The position numbers and the translations under genes are program-made. From Gordonia effusa NBRC 100432 (GTDB lineage: Bacteria; Actinomycetota; Actinomycetes; Mycobacteriales; Mycobacteriaceae), in the NCBI RefSeq assembly GCF_000241305.1, contig NZ_BAEH01000036.1:94646-158645 (forward strand): DNA of 64,000 bases. The letters run 5' to 3'. How positions within the stretch are numbered: position 1 is the first letter of the stretch; every line of letters starts with the position of its first letter. Under the pieces are notes generated by a model that searched no databases, was not told where the DNA came from, and saw only the letters and a program-made list of their open reading frames with translations. Shown here in pieces: positions 29,950-37,331 of the stretch.

Positions 29950-31302
29950 GTGCCAGGAAAATTGGGCCGACGGTCATTGCATCAGCCCCTTCTCGGTGCT
30001 CCCGCAGACCACATCGATTCCTACCTGCCAAATAACGGCAACCTGGGTTATCGCATCTCCCGATACGACCTCGAGCTCACGTATAAAGTAGCGACAAACA
30101 GGTTGGTTGTCACGTCAACCATTACCGCGACTTCATTTCAGCAGCTCAATAGCTTCTCGCTCGACCTCGCCACGACGATGAGCGTCGCGCGAGTCACCGT
30201 AAACGGGCAGCGGGTCCGCTACACCCACCGTCGCAACAAACTAACCATCACCCCACCCGGCGTCATCGACCCCGGCGGTGCGCTAACGGTGATCATCCGA
30301 TGTTCGGGCAACCCGCGCCCGATCAAGGGAACGTGGGGCGAGGTCGGCTGGGAGGAGCTGTCCGAGGGGGCGCTCTGTGCCAACCAACCGAATGGAGCGG
30401 CGTCGTGGTTTCCGTGCGACGATCACCCGGTCTCCAAAGCCTCCTACCGATTCACCATCACCACCGATTCGCCGTTCTACGCATTGGCCAATGGCGTGCT
30501 GCAGTCCAAGCGTGTCAAAGCCGGCCAGACCACCTGGGTGTACGAACAGGTTGAGCCGATGTCGACCTATCTTGCATCTGTGCAGGTCGGCCCGTACCGC
30601 CTCCGCGAACTCGCAACACGGCCGGTTCCAGTCAAAGCCGTACTGCCCCAACGGTTGATGTCGACGTTCGACATCGACTTCGGACGGCAACTGGAGATGA
30701 TCGAGACCTTCTCGGAGATGTTCGGGCCGTATCCGTTCCCGCAGTACTCCGTAGTGGTCACCGACGATCCACTTGAAATACCCATTGAGGCACAAAGCTT
30801 TTCGATCTTCGGCGCCAATCATTGCGACGGCACTCGCGGTTCCGAACGTCTGGTCGCACATGAGCTGGCACACCAGTGGTTCGGCAATTCGGTGACCCTG
30901 GCCCGCTGGCGGGACATTTGGCTGCATGAGGGTTTCGCCTGCTACGCCGAGTGGTTATGGAGCCAGCACTGCGGCGGCAAATCCGCCGATGAATGGGCCA
31001 GCCACTATTACGCCAAGCTCGCCGCCCGACCGGTGTCGGTGCCGCTGTCAGATCCAGGGCCATCGCAGATGTTCGAGGATTGGGTCTACAAACGCGGCGC
31101 GATGACCCTTCATGCTCTCCGACTAACGATCGGCGACGGCAACTTCTTCGCCCTGCTGCGACGTTGGACCGACAAGTACCGATACGGATCAGTGACAACC
31201 GAGGACTTCACCACGCTGGCCGCCGGCTTTTCGTCGACGTCGCTGACCGGCCTGTGGCAAGCGTGGCTACATCAACCCCAGTTGCCGCCATATCCGCGAT
31301 GA
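29950..31302 (+). CDS. M1-family zinc metallopeptidase
   Basis: A 450-residue M1 aminopeptidase-like protein, shorter than classical PepN (about 850) because it stops after the catalytic domain. HELAHQW (about residues 303-309) and WLHEGFACYAEWL supply the HExxH-x18-E zinc site, and FEDWVYKRGAMTLHALR the catalytic tyrosine. The GAMEN exopeptidase motif is replaced by IEAQSFSIFG, so strict aminopeptidase activity is uncertain. GTG 29950 is chosen because AGGGAG lies five bases upstream; ATG 29902 in the same frame would add 16 residues. No signal peptide is visible. It overlaps the flippase gene by four bases and begins the surface-polymer gene row. Confidence 0.85.
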   Translation: MPGKLGRRSLHQPLLGAPADHIDSYLPNNGNLGYRISRYDLELTYKVATNRLVVTSTITATSFQQLNSFSLDLATTMSVARVTVNGQRVRYTHRRNKLTITPPGVIDPGGALTVIIRCSGNPRPIKGTWGEVGWEELSEGALCANQPNGAASWFPCDDHPVSKASYRFTITTDSPFYALANGVLQSKRVKAGQTTWVYEQVEPMSTYLASVQVGPYRLRELATRPVPVKAVLPQRLMSTFDIDFGRQLEMIETFSEMFGPYPFPQYSVVVTDDPLEIPIEAQSFSIFGANHCDGTRGSERLVAHELAHQWFGNSVTLARWRDIWLHEGFACYAEWLWSQHCGGKSADEWASHYYAKLAARPVSVPLSDPGPSQMFEDWVYKRGAMTLHALRLTIGDGNFFALLRRWTDKYRYGSVTTEDFTTLAAGFSSTSLTGLWQAWLHQPQLPPYPR

Positions 31303-32594
31303 GCGCGGCGTCGGACGCACCCGGGGTCGCGACGGATGAGACGAGCGCCGGGGATCTGCGTCAGGTAACCGTTGCCACGGTGATCGCCGCGGCATCGGGC
31401 TATGTGGTGATAGTGCTCGCGGGCCGGCAACTCGGAGCGGCGGCCTACGCGAGTTTCGCCGTGTTCTGGGCTGCCTACGGGATGGTGACCGGCGCGCAGA
31501 ACGGCCAGCTACAGGAGACAACGCGGGTGATCCGCAGTTCGCTAACGGACTCACCTCACGTCACGTTCTGGCGACGACCGCTTTGGGTCAACGCGGCGAT
31601 TGGTGTGGCGCTCGGCGTAGTCGTAGCGGCAACGTCGTGGCTGTGGGCTCCGCATGTCTTCGATTCCCATGTCGGATTGTCGGTGGCACTGCTAGCCATC
31701 GGGGTTGTGAGTTTCGCGGTGTACGCGCACCTCTCCGGGACGTTGTCGGGAACGCTGTCGTGGTCGACTTTTGCGACGCTACTGACCGTCGACGCCCTCA
31801 TTCGCCTGATAGGTGCGATCATCGCCTTCACAATGGGATTGTCGCTCAACGCTTTTCTCGTCATTACGGTGATCGGCTCGGTGTCGTGGCTGCTCATATT
31901 GGCGATCTCCCCAGCGGCACGTCGGGTGATCGGCTTGGGCGCCGACGTCGGGCCGGGTGTATTCGCCACGAACACGCTGACCGCGATGGCAGCGGCGCTC
32001 GCCAGCGCGGTACTCGTCATGGGCTTTCCGGTGTTGATCCAAATCACCGCACCGGACTCCGACAACGCCGACGTGATCGGGGCGGTCATTCTCGCCATCA
32101 CCCTCACCCGCGCCCCGCTCCTAGTGCCGCTCAACAGCTTTCAGGGCGTCCTAATTACCCGGTTCGTTGATCAGCGACATCGGCTGGTCGCCGCACTCGG
32201 TATTCCGTTCGCCGCGGTCACTGGCGTCGGCGTAATTGGCGCGGTCGCTGCCTGGCTGATTGGACCGTGGCTGATGACCACCGTGTTCGGGGGCGAGTAT
32301 GAATTGCGCGGGATCACGTTGGCGTGGTTCACGATTGGCGCCACGATGCTCGCGCTGCTGACGATTACTGGTGCGTGTGTGCTCGCGGTCGGCGCACATC
32401 GATGGTTCGCGGTCGGCTGGTGGTTGGCCACCGCGGCGTCGATCGGATTGCTTTTTGTGCCGCTGGGAGTGCAGGGCCGGGTGTCGGTCGCGCTGATCGT
32501 CGGGCCGGTGGTCGGGATCGTGCTGCATTTGGTTGCGTTGCAGTGCAATGGTTTTCGAGGGAAGTCGCGGGGTCTCGATACACCTCGTCGCTAG
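31299..32594 (+). CDS. Polysaccharide flippase-like membrane protein (Rv3630 type)
   Basis: A 431-residue polytopic protein with about 12 helices (VTVATVIAAASGYVVIVLAGRQLGAAAYASF is typical of MATE/MOP flippases of the Wzx class). It probably flips a lipid-linked sugar intermediate across the membrane. ATG 31299 overlaps the peptidase stop (ATGA). Two genes downstream are family-2 glycosyltransferases, and the order recalls Rv3630-Rv3632 of M. tuberculosis. The last residues (GLDTPRR and stop) are encoded by the left end of a dispersed repeat, so the natural C-terminus may have been altered. Confidence 0.8.
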   Translation: MSAASDAPGVATDETSAGDLRQVTVATVIAAASGYVVIVLAGRQLGAAAYASFAVFWAAYGMVTGAQNGQLQETTRVIRSSLTDSPHVTFWRRPLWVNAAIGVALGVVVAATSWLWAPHVFDSHVGLSVALLAIGVVSFAVYAHLSGTLSGTLSWSTFATLLTVDALIRLIGAIIAFTMGLSLNAFLVITVIGSVSWLLILAISPAARRVIGLGADVGPGVFATNTLTAMAAALASAVLVMGFPVLIQITAPDSDNADVIGAVILAITLTRAPLLVPLNSFQGVLITRFVDQRHRLVAALGIPFAAVTGVGVIGAVAAWLIGPWLMTTVFGGEYELRGITLAWFTIGATMLALLTITGACVLAVGAHRWFAVGWWLATAASIGLLFVPLGVQGRVSVALIVGPVVGIVLHLVALQCNGFRGKSRGLDTPRR

Positions 32595-32724
32595 CGCTCC
32601 TCGGCACTCGACCATCGGGGTGGCACTCGACTAGCGCAGGTGGCACTCGACCATCGGAGGTGGGCACTCGACCAGCGCAGGTGGCACTCAACTATTGGGA
32701 AGAGCGGCTCGACCATCGGGAAAT
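32571..32724. repeat. Dispersed repeat copy A with six 20-base tandem units
   Basis: The segment begins GGTCTCGATACACCTCG and continues into about six tandem units of 19-22 bases starting GGCACTCGAC at 32603, 32622, 32642 and 32663, with degenerate units at 32683 and 32705. Units alternate between CCATCGG and C(T/C)AGCGCAGG endings, giving a 40-base higher-order period. It supplies the last codons and stop of the flippase gene and the last codons and stop of the glycosyltransferase on the other strand. A related palindromic copy lies at 40329-40447. Confidence 0.85.
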
Positions 32725-33525
32725 CGCCTGATTCAGCCGCGACGTCGCGTGGATTCGTGCGGCTCGCTCCGCGCTCGTCCAGCCCAGCTCCCGACATCGG
32801 TCCGCCTGCTCGGCGAAGAAGCGATTCTCCTCGTCGAACCTGCGGCCATCAACGGCCTGGACCGAACTAACCGAGCCGCCGTGACGTCGATAGGAGAAGA
32901 CGACCGTTGGGTCGTAGGCGAGCGACCCGCCGTCGACGGTAAGGTCGATGAGCAACGCGAGGTCGAGTACGACGTCGAAACCCGTTCGAAATCCGACCGC
33001 GCGAACCGCTGAGGTGCGCCAGAGCAAGGACGGAAAATACGTCCAGTTGCCGTGAAAAAGGCTGCGCGCCAGCGCTTCCCCGGATAGCACTGACGCGCGC
33101 GACGGAGCCAGGCGCGACTTGATCCGGTCACCGAGGGGCCGAACCGGCGCGCCCGCGTCATCGATGACATCGACACCCGGCTGCACGACCACGGCATCGG
33201 CGTTTGCGGCAGCAAGGCGCGTGACAGTCGCAAGATAGTCGGGAGCCATCACGTCATCGCAGCCCATGACGACGAAGTAGTCGGATTCGACAAGGTCGAC
33301 ACAGCGTCGAAAATTGCCGTTGACGCCGAGGTTGGTGTCATTGCACAGATAGACGATGCGGGGGTCGTCGAGAGACTTAAGCCAACGCGCTGGCTCTGGG
33401 TCTGGATAGCAGTCGTCGACAACGACGAGGCGCCAGCCAGTGTCGGACTGACCTACAACGCTGGTCACCGCCTGTTTGAAATGTGCGACGTCGCCGTAGA
33501 AGGGCATCATCACATCGACAGTCAC
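32692..33525 (-). CDS. Family-2 glycosyltransferase
   Basis: A 277-residue GT-A fold enzyme. VDVMMPFYGDVAHFKQAVTS is the family-2 N-terminus, VVVDDCYPD and GCDDVMAPDY carry the nucleotide-sugar and metal-binding aspartates. The start is GTG 33525 (ATG 33510 is possible); longer frames upstream would run into the divergent gene. It transfers a sugar from a nucleotide donor to an unknown acceptor, probably a wall or envelope glycan given the neighbours. The last 11 codons lie in the tandem-repeat segment shared with the flippase 3' end. Confidence 0.82.
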   Translation of the reverse strand: MTVDVMMPFYGDVAHFKQAVTSVVGQSDTGWRLVVVDDCYPDPEPARWLKSLDDPRIVYLCNDTNLGVNGNFRRCVDLVESDYFVVMGCDDVMAPDYLATVTRLAAANADAVVVQPGVDVIDDAGAPVRPLGDRIKSRLAPSRASVLSGEALARSLFHGNWTYFPSLLWRTSAVRAVGFRTGFDVVLDLALLIDLTVDGGSLAYDPTVVFSYRRHGGSVSSVQAVDGRRFDEENRFFAEQADRCRELGWTSAERAARIHATSRLNQAISRWSSRSSQ

Positions 33526-33592
33526 CAGGCCAGCGTAGTGGGCGGGCGCGCTGATGCGAATTCGGCGCGAGCAGCGCGATAGGGTTACCGGC

Positions 33593-34303
33593 ATGACCGC
33601 TGCTGCCCCGTCGGGCTCCAATGCCGACGTCTGGTTGGTGGTGCCGGTATACAACGAAGCGCCGGTTATCCGCGAAGTGATGGAGAACGCGGCACAGACT
33701 TTTCCCAATATCGTGTGCGTCGACGACGGCAGTTCCGATGGTTCGGCGGCCGAGATCAAAGCCTCTCCCGCACGATTGGTGCGACATCCGGTCAATCTCG
33801 GACAGGGCGCGGCAATTCAGACCGGAGTCGAATACGCACGTAAGCAGCCCGGCGCCAAGTACTTCGTCACCTTTGACGCCGATGGTCAGCATCAGGTCGA
33901 TGATGTGGTGGCCATGATCGAACGGCTACGTTCGGAGCCGATCGACATCATCGTCGGAACCCGGTTCGCCGACGGTCGCAGCGAATCGGTGCCGCTGATC
34001 AAGCGGATCGTGTTACGGACCGTGGTGCTGTTGAGCTTCCGGACCCGCCGGCTCGGCCTATCCGATGCACACAACGGACTGCGTGCCTTTAACAAGAAGG
34101 TGGCCGACGAGCTCGACATCCGAATGAATGGCATGGCGCACGCGTCGGAGTTCGTGGCGCTGATCGACCACCACGAGTGGCGGGTCGCCGAGCAGCCGGT
34201 GACCATTTTGTACACCGACTATTCGCGGGCCAAGGGGCAGTCTCTGATCAACGGGGTCAATATCCTGGCCGACGGCATGCTGCATGGCCGGACGAGGAAG
34301 TGA
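33593..34303 (+). CDS. Dolichyl-phosphate-type family-2 glycosyltransferase (Rv3631 type)
   Basis: A 236-residue polyprenyl-phosphate glycosyltransferase of the DPM1-like group. VWLVVPVYNEAPVIREVM, CVDDGSSDGS, GQGAAIQTGVEYA and VTFDADGQHQVDDV are the classic motifs, and DIIVGTRFADGRSESVPLIKR the acceptor loop. It would make polyprenyl-phosphate sugar for use by a membrane glycosyltransferase. ATG 33593 is preferred over the upstream frame because it opens directly before the fold and AGGG lies eight bases earlier. A DUF2304 gene follows after four bases, as in M. tuberculosis (Rv3631-Rv3632). Confidence 0.9.
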   Translation: MTAAAPSGSNADVWLVVPVYNEAPVIREVMENAAQTFPNIVCVDDGSSDGSAAEIKASPARLVRHPVNLGQGAAIQTGVEYARKQPGAKYFVTFDADGQHQVDDVVAMIERLRSEPIDIIVGTRFADGRSESVPLIKRIVLRTVVLLSFRTRRLGLSDAHNGLRAFNKKVADELDIRMNGMAHASEFVALIDHHEWRVAEQPVTILYTDYSRAKGQSLINGVNILADGMLHGRTRK

Positions 34304-34307
34304 TGAG

Positions 34308-34652
34308 ATGATCTGGTTCCAGATTCTGTCGGTGCTCATTATCGTCGCGCTCGTCGGCTTCTTCATCGCCAACCGCGGAACAGCGCGAGCGTCGGCAGGC
34401 GTCAAGTTGCTATTCGTCGGATTCATCGTATTTGGCGCCTACGCGATGCTCCGCCAGAACGACGTCACCTGGGTCGCCAACAAACTCGGTATTCAGCGTG
34501 GCCTGGACCTCGTCCTATTCCTCCTGGTGATCGCTTTCGCGTTCACGACAATATCCACCTACCTGCGGTTTCGGGATCTGGAGATCAGGTACGCCCAGCT
34601 GGCCCGGGCCGTCGCCCTGCAGAACGCGGAAGCGGAGAACGAGAAGCGATAA
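34308..34652 (+). CDS. DUF2304-family membrane protein (Rv3632 type)
   Basis: A 114-residue protein with three helices (IWFQILSVLIIVALVGFFIAN; VKLLFVGFIVFGAYAML; LDLVLFLLVIAFAFTTISTYL) and a C-terminal coiled-coil-like tail (AQLARAVALQNAEAENEKR). DUF2304 proteins occur next to DPM-type transferases and are thought to anchor or assist them. ATG 34308 has GAGGAAG nine bases upstream and lies four bases after the transferase stop, so the two genes are coupled. Confidence 0.88.
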   Translation: MIWFQILSVLIIVALVGFFIANRGTARASAGVKLLFVGFIVFGAYAMLRQNDVTWVANKLGIQRGLDLVLFLLVIAFAFTTISTYLRFRDLEIRYAQLARAVALQNAEAENEKR

Positions 34653-34720
34653 AGACTTATCCACAGGGCTGTGGATATTTGTCTATGCGCTCGGCATCTG
34701 ACCGGGTAATCTTCACGAAC

Positions 34721-35263
34721 ATGGTGGCACCACTTCATCTCCGACTACTGACGTTGGACGAGTGGTATGCGCTACCAGAGGACTCGGCTGGGAGGGCCGA
34801 GTTGTCAAAGGGGGTCGCCGTAGTGTCACCAAGGCCGGGCATGCCGCATGCTGAGGCGAGTATGGAATTAGGGTTCCAGCTGCGTTCGCAGGTTCCCGCC
34901 ACGATGAAGGTTCTACCCGAGTTCGAGGTGGTTCTTAACGCCGACTACCGGCCCACAATTCGTGTGCCAGATCTCGTCGTATGCCGTCGAAACGCGGGCG
35001 GGCGATCTCTCGTTGCCCGCGATGTTCTCCTGGCCGTCGAAATCGTCTCACCCAGTTCGCGACGGGTCGATCACGTAACGAAGCGCGAGGAGTACGCGGC
35101 TGCGGGAATCCAAGACTACTGGATCGTCGACCTCGACCGCGAAGTGCGGCTCACGGCCCTAACGCTGACCAAGGACGGGTACGACGAAGTCGCCGCGACC
35201 GGAGAGTTCTTCAGCGACAAGCCTTTTCCGATGAGGCTGGACCTTCACTCGCTGACAACGTAG
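34721..35263 (+). CDS. Uma2-family (DUF820) PD-(D/E)XK-like protein
   Basis: A 180-residue Uma2/DUF820 protein. LTLDEWYALPED, RAELSKGVAVVSPRPG, IRVPDLVVCRRNA (conserved Asp), VEIVSPSSRRVDHVTKREEYAAAGIQDYWIVDL (Glu and Lys of the nuclease-like core, D of DLVV) fit the restriction-endonuclease-like fold. The family is abundant but its substrate is not established. Start is uncertain: ATG 34721 opens at the family N-terminus, ATG 34685 would add 12 residues, and neither has a good ribosome site. It is an orphan within the surface-polymer region and has no partner gene of its own. Confidence 0.8.
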   Translation: MVAPLHLRLLTLDEWYALPEDSAGRAELSKGVAVVSPRPGMPHAEASMELGFQLRSQVPATMKVLPEFEVVLNADYRPTIRVPDLVVCRRNAGGRSLVARDVLLAVEIVSPSSRRVDHVTKREEYAAAGIQDYWIVDLDREVRLTALTLTKDGYDEVAATGEFFSDKPFPMRLDLHSLTT

Positions 35264-35332
35264 CGCAATCGCGCCGCGGTCTTTTCACTTCGAATCCATC
35301 AACCGGTTACATGGACCCGGTATTCGTTAGAC

Positions 35333-35725
35333 ATGCTCACAAAGCGCGTAACCGTCTTGGTGGCCTCCCTCGTCGCCACCGCCGCCCTCCTCATCGGTCC
35401 GGTAGCTACCGCCGACGCCGCCGTCTCATCCTGCTACCTGTCGTCCTTGCCTTCGCAGGCAACCGACACCGTCGATCTCATCCACTCTGGTGGACCATTC
35501 CCCTACCCCAACAATGACGGCGTGGTCTTCGCCAATCGGGAAGGCATCCTGCCGTCCGCCGCGTCTGGCTACTACCACGAATACACGGTGATCACGCCCG
35601 GATCGTCCACTCGCGGTGCGCGTCGAATCGTCACTGGCGGAACACCTTTGACCAGCCCGCCGCACTACTACTACACCGGCGACCACTACGTGTCCTTCTG
35701 CGAGATCCGCGACGCGAACTACTGA
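35333..35725 (+). CDS. Secreted guanyl-specific ribonuclease, RNase Sa type
   Basis: A 130-residue exported ribonuclease of the barnase/RNase Sa (N1/T1) superfamily. The signal peptide is residues 1-30 (LVASLVATAALLIGPVATADAA). The mature part mirrors Streptomyces RNase Sa: YLSSLPSQATDTVDLI, DGVVFANREGILP, YYHEYTVITPG, RGARRIVTGG and YYTGDHYVSF. The catalytic Glu (HEYTV), the two Arg (RRIV) and His (GDHY) are all present, so it should be active and would cleave RNA 3' of guanosine. The barstar-like gene that follows after 17 bases on the same strand protects the producer. No ribosome site is conspicuous before ATG 35333. Confidence 0.92.
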   Translation: MLTKRVTVLVASLVATAALLIGPVATADAAVSSCYLSSLPSQATDTVDLIHSGGPFPYPNNDGVVFANREGILPSAASGYYHEYTVITPGSSTRGARRIVTGGTPLTSPPHYYYTGDHYVSFCEIRDANY

Positions 35726-35742
35726 GCAAAGGCGACTTCCAC

Positions 35743-36012
35743 ATGATCCGCTATCAGATCGACGGTTCGGTCATCTCGTCGACGAAGGATTTCTACGCCG
35801 AAATCGGACGTAGCGTCAACGGTCCCGGAGGCTACTTCGGTTCCAATCTCGACGGGCTAGCCGATTGCCTCCGCGGTAGTTTCGGTACACCGACCGACGA
35901 GCGGTTCGAATTCGAATGGATCGACTCCGACACTGCCCGCGCTCACCTCGACGTTTTCGACGACATCGTCGCCGTATTCGCCGACCAGGGAATCCCATTG
36001 CACCTGCGCTGA
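35743..36012 (+). CDS. Barstar-family ribonuclease inhibitor
   Basis: An 89-residue barstar-like protein without signal peptide. DFYAEIGRSVNGPGGYFGSNLDGLADCLRG matches the barstar helix-loop region (x-F-G-x-N-L-D-x-L-x-D) that plugs the ribonuclease active site, and FEFEWIDSDTAR the following strand. It lies 17 bases downstream of the secreted RNase Sa-type gene with AAAGGCG before its ATG, and must act in the cytoplasm on the enzyme before export or on re-imported enzyme. Confidence 0.92.
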   Translation: MIRYQIDGSVISSTKDFYAEIGRSVNGPGGYFGSNLDGLADCLRGSFGTPTDERFEFEWIDSDTARAHLDVFDDIVAVFADQGIPLHLR

Positions 36013-36054
36013 GGTCGGCTGGATGACCGACCCGGGTTAACGCCAGAACACCGC

Positions 36055-36105
36055 TCATTCGATGTAACCCATGTCAGCGGGGTGACAGCCGTATACATCG
36101 AATGA
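36055..36105. promoter_or_regulatory. 12-base inverted repeat upstream of the LGFP gene
   Basis: TCATTCGATGTA (36055-36066) and its exact complement TACATCGAATGA (36094-36105) are separated by 27 bases and end 15 bases before the LGFP-protein ATG. This is too wide for a simple single-dimer operator and may be two half sites or the stem of a leader hairpin. Its proximity to the start suggests control of that gene. Confidence 0.5.
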
Positions 36106-36120
36106 AAGGTCAGGCGCGGC

Positions 36121-36717
36121 ATGAGAAAATCATCCTCCAATCGAATCGTCACCCTCCTCTTGGCAGTGTCGTTCGTCGTAACCGCATGGTTAGGCGCGGG
36201 CACAGCTCACGCCGATCATCTCTACGGCAACTTCTGGGTGGTGGGAAAAATCGAACAAGCCTACTTAGCCACCGGTGGACCGCAGAAATGGGGAAATCCG
36301 ACGATAAACGAGTCCGCCGCTGCCAACGGCGGCAGGTTTCAGCGCTTCGCGAAGGACACCTCGTTCTACTGGCATCCCAATGTCGCAAGTGGCACCGCAC
36401 ATCAGGTCGGTGGTGCGATCCGAGCGAAATGGGCTGCGCTGCAATGGGAGCGTGGACCGTTGGGTTATCCGGTCAACAATGAACAGGCCCATCCCGAGTC
36501 GGTAACGCAACCCGGCGCTCGCTCGAACGATTTTCAGGGCGGCGCGATCTTCTGGTCCGCGCAGACCGGAGCACACCAGATCTGGGGCGAGATCTTCAAG
36601 AAGTGGGTACGTCTGGGGGCGACGAGGTCCCAATATGGACTACCCATCACCGACGAATACAAGGTGGGCAACCGATTCGAGCAGCGTTTCGAACACGGCC
36701 TCCTGGCTTGGCCGTAA
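36121..36717 (+). CDS. Secreted LGFP-repeat cell-wall protein
   Basis: A 198-residue exported protein. The signal peptide is residues 1-31 (IVTLLLAVSFVVTAWLGAGTAHA). Three LGFP-type repeats follow: KIEQAYLATGGPQKWGNPTI, AIRAKWAALQWERGPLGYPV and EIFKKWVRLGATRSQYGLPI, each with the G-x-x-x-x-LG-x-P pattern. LGFP repeats in Corynebacterium and mycobacterial proteins are thought to attach proteins to the arabinogalactan layer. A trailing EQRFEHGLLAWP ends the third repeat as usual. A wide inverted repeat lies just upstream and a strong hairpin just downstream. Confidence 0.9.
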   Translation: MRKSSSNRIVTLLLAVSFVVTAWLGAGTAHADHLYGNFWVVGKIEQAYLATGGPQKWGNPTINESAAANGGRFQRFAKDTSFYWHPNVASGTAHQVGGAIRAKWAALQWERGPLGYPVNNEQAHPESVTQPGARSNDFQGGAIFWSAQTGAHQIWGEIFKKWVRLGATRSQYGLPITDEYKVGNRFEQRFEHGLLAWP

Positions 36718-36724
36718 TTCCACC

Positions 36725-36769
36725 CTGGCCTGTTGCCGGACTACTACGAGTAGTCCGGCAACAGGCCAG
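36725..36769. terminator. Perfect 21-base-pair hairpin, bidirectional terminator
   Basis: CTGGCCTGTTGCCGGACTACT at 36725-36745 (two parts: CTGGCCTGTTGCC and GGACTACT) is followed by the loop ACG and its exact complement to 36769. It sits between the convergent LGFP and rmlC genes and includes the rmlC stop codon (36744-36746) and its last seven codons. It can terminate both transcripts. There is no T-run, so a Rho-assisted or mRNA-protecting role is possible. Confidence 0.8.
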
Positions 36770-37328
36770 ATTCGGATGCCTGAGCCAAAGTCGGTGCGGC
36801 AGTGTCTTTTTCGGATAGTTCGTAAGTCAACGGCCTGCCGTCACGCCCAACCGTCGGCCAGTCGATGGCCAAGTCGGCGTCCAACGGATTGATTCCGTGT
36901 TCGGCGGTCGCGTTGTATCCAGTCGAGCACAGGTAGGTGACCGTCGAGCCGTCGGCCAGCGCCAAGAAGGCGTGGCCAAGCCCTTCGGCGAGATAGACCG
37001 CCCTACGGTCTACGTCATCGAGGAGCACGGTGTCGTAGGTACCGAAAGTTGGTGAGCCAACCCGGATATCGACGATGACGTCGAGAACCGCGCCTACCGG
37101 GCAGGTCACATATTTCGCCTGCCCGGGCGGAACATCGGCGAAATGTACGCCGCGCAGCGCACCTGTCGACGACACCGAGACGTTGACCTGCGCAAGGTCG
37201 AAGTGATGCCCGATAGCCTCGCTGACGAGCGGCGCCTTGAACGCCTCCAGAAATAACCCTCGGCTGTCGCCGTGTAGTACCGGGGTGAACTCCCACGCTC
37301 CGTCAATGGACAGCGGCCGAACCTGCAT
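36744..37328 (-). CDS. rmlC: dTDP-4-dehydrorhamnose 3,5-epimerase
   Basis: A 194-residue RmlC. GAWEFTPVLHGDSRGLFLE, QVNVSVSSTGALRGVHFA (catalytic His), AKYVTCPVGAVLDVIVDIR, SPTFGTYDTVLLDD and GLGHAFLALADGSTVTYLCS line up with mycobacterial RmlC. It epimerises C3 and C5 of dTDP-4-keto-6-deoxyglucose on the way to dTDP-rhamnose, needed for the arabinogalactan linker. It is 3 bases downstream of rmlA and thus in one operon; the last seven codons form one arm of the terminal hairpin. Confidence 0.95.
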   Translation of the reverse strand: MQVRPLSIDGAWEFTPVLHGDSRGLFLEAFKAPLVSEAIGHHFDLAQVNVSVSSTGALRGVHFADVPPGQAKYVTCPVGAVLDVIVDIRVGSPTFGTYDTVLLDDVDRRAVYLAEGLGHAFLALADGSTVTYLCSTGYNATAEHGINPLDADLAIDWPTVGRDGRPLTYELSEKDTAAPTLAQASESGLLPDYS

Positions 37329-37331
37329 TTG

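Noticed and set aside
30993..31298. N-terminal extension of the flippase frame into the peptidase gene
   Set aside because: The 102 extra codons are a shadow of the peptidase; the ATGA overlap at 31299 is the expected start.
32603..32724. Tandem 20-base units as a CRISPR array
   Set aside because: Units are contiguous with no unique spacers and there are no cas genes.
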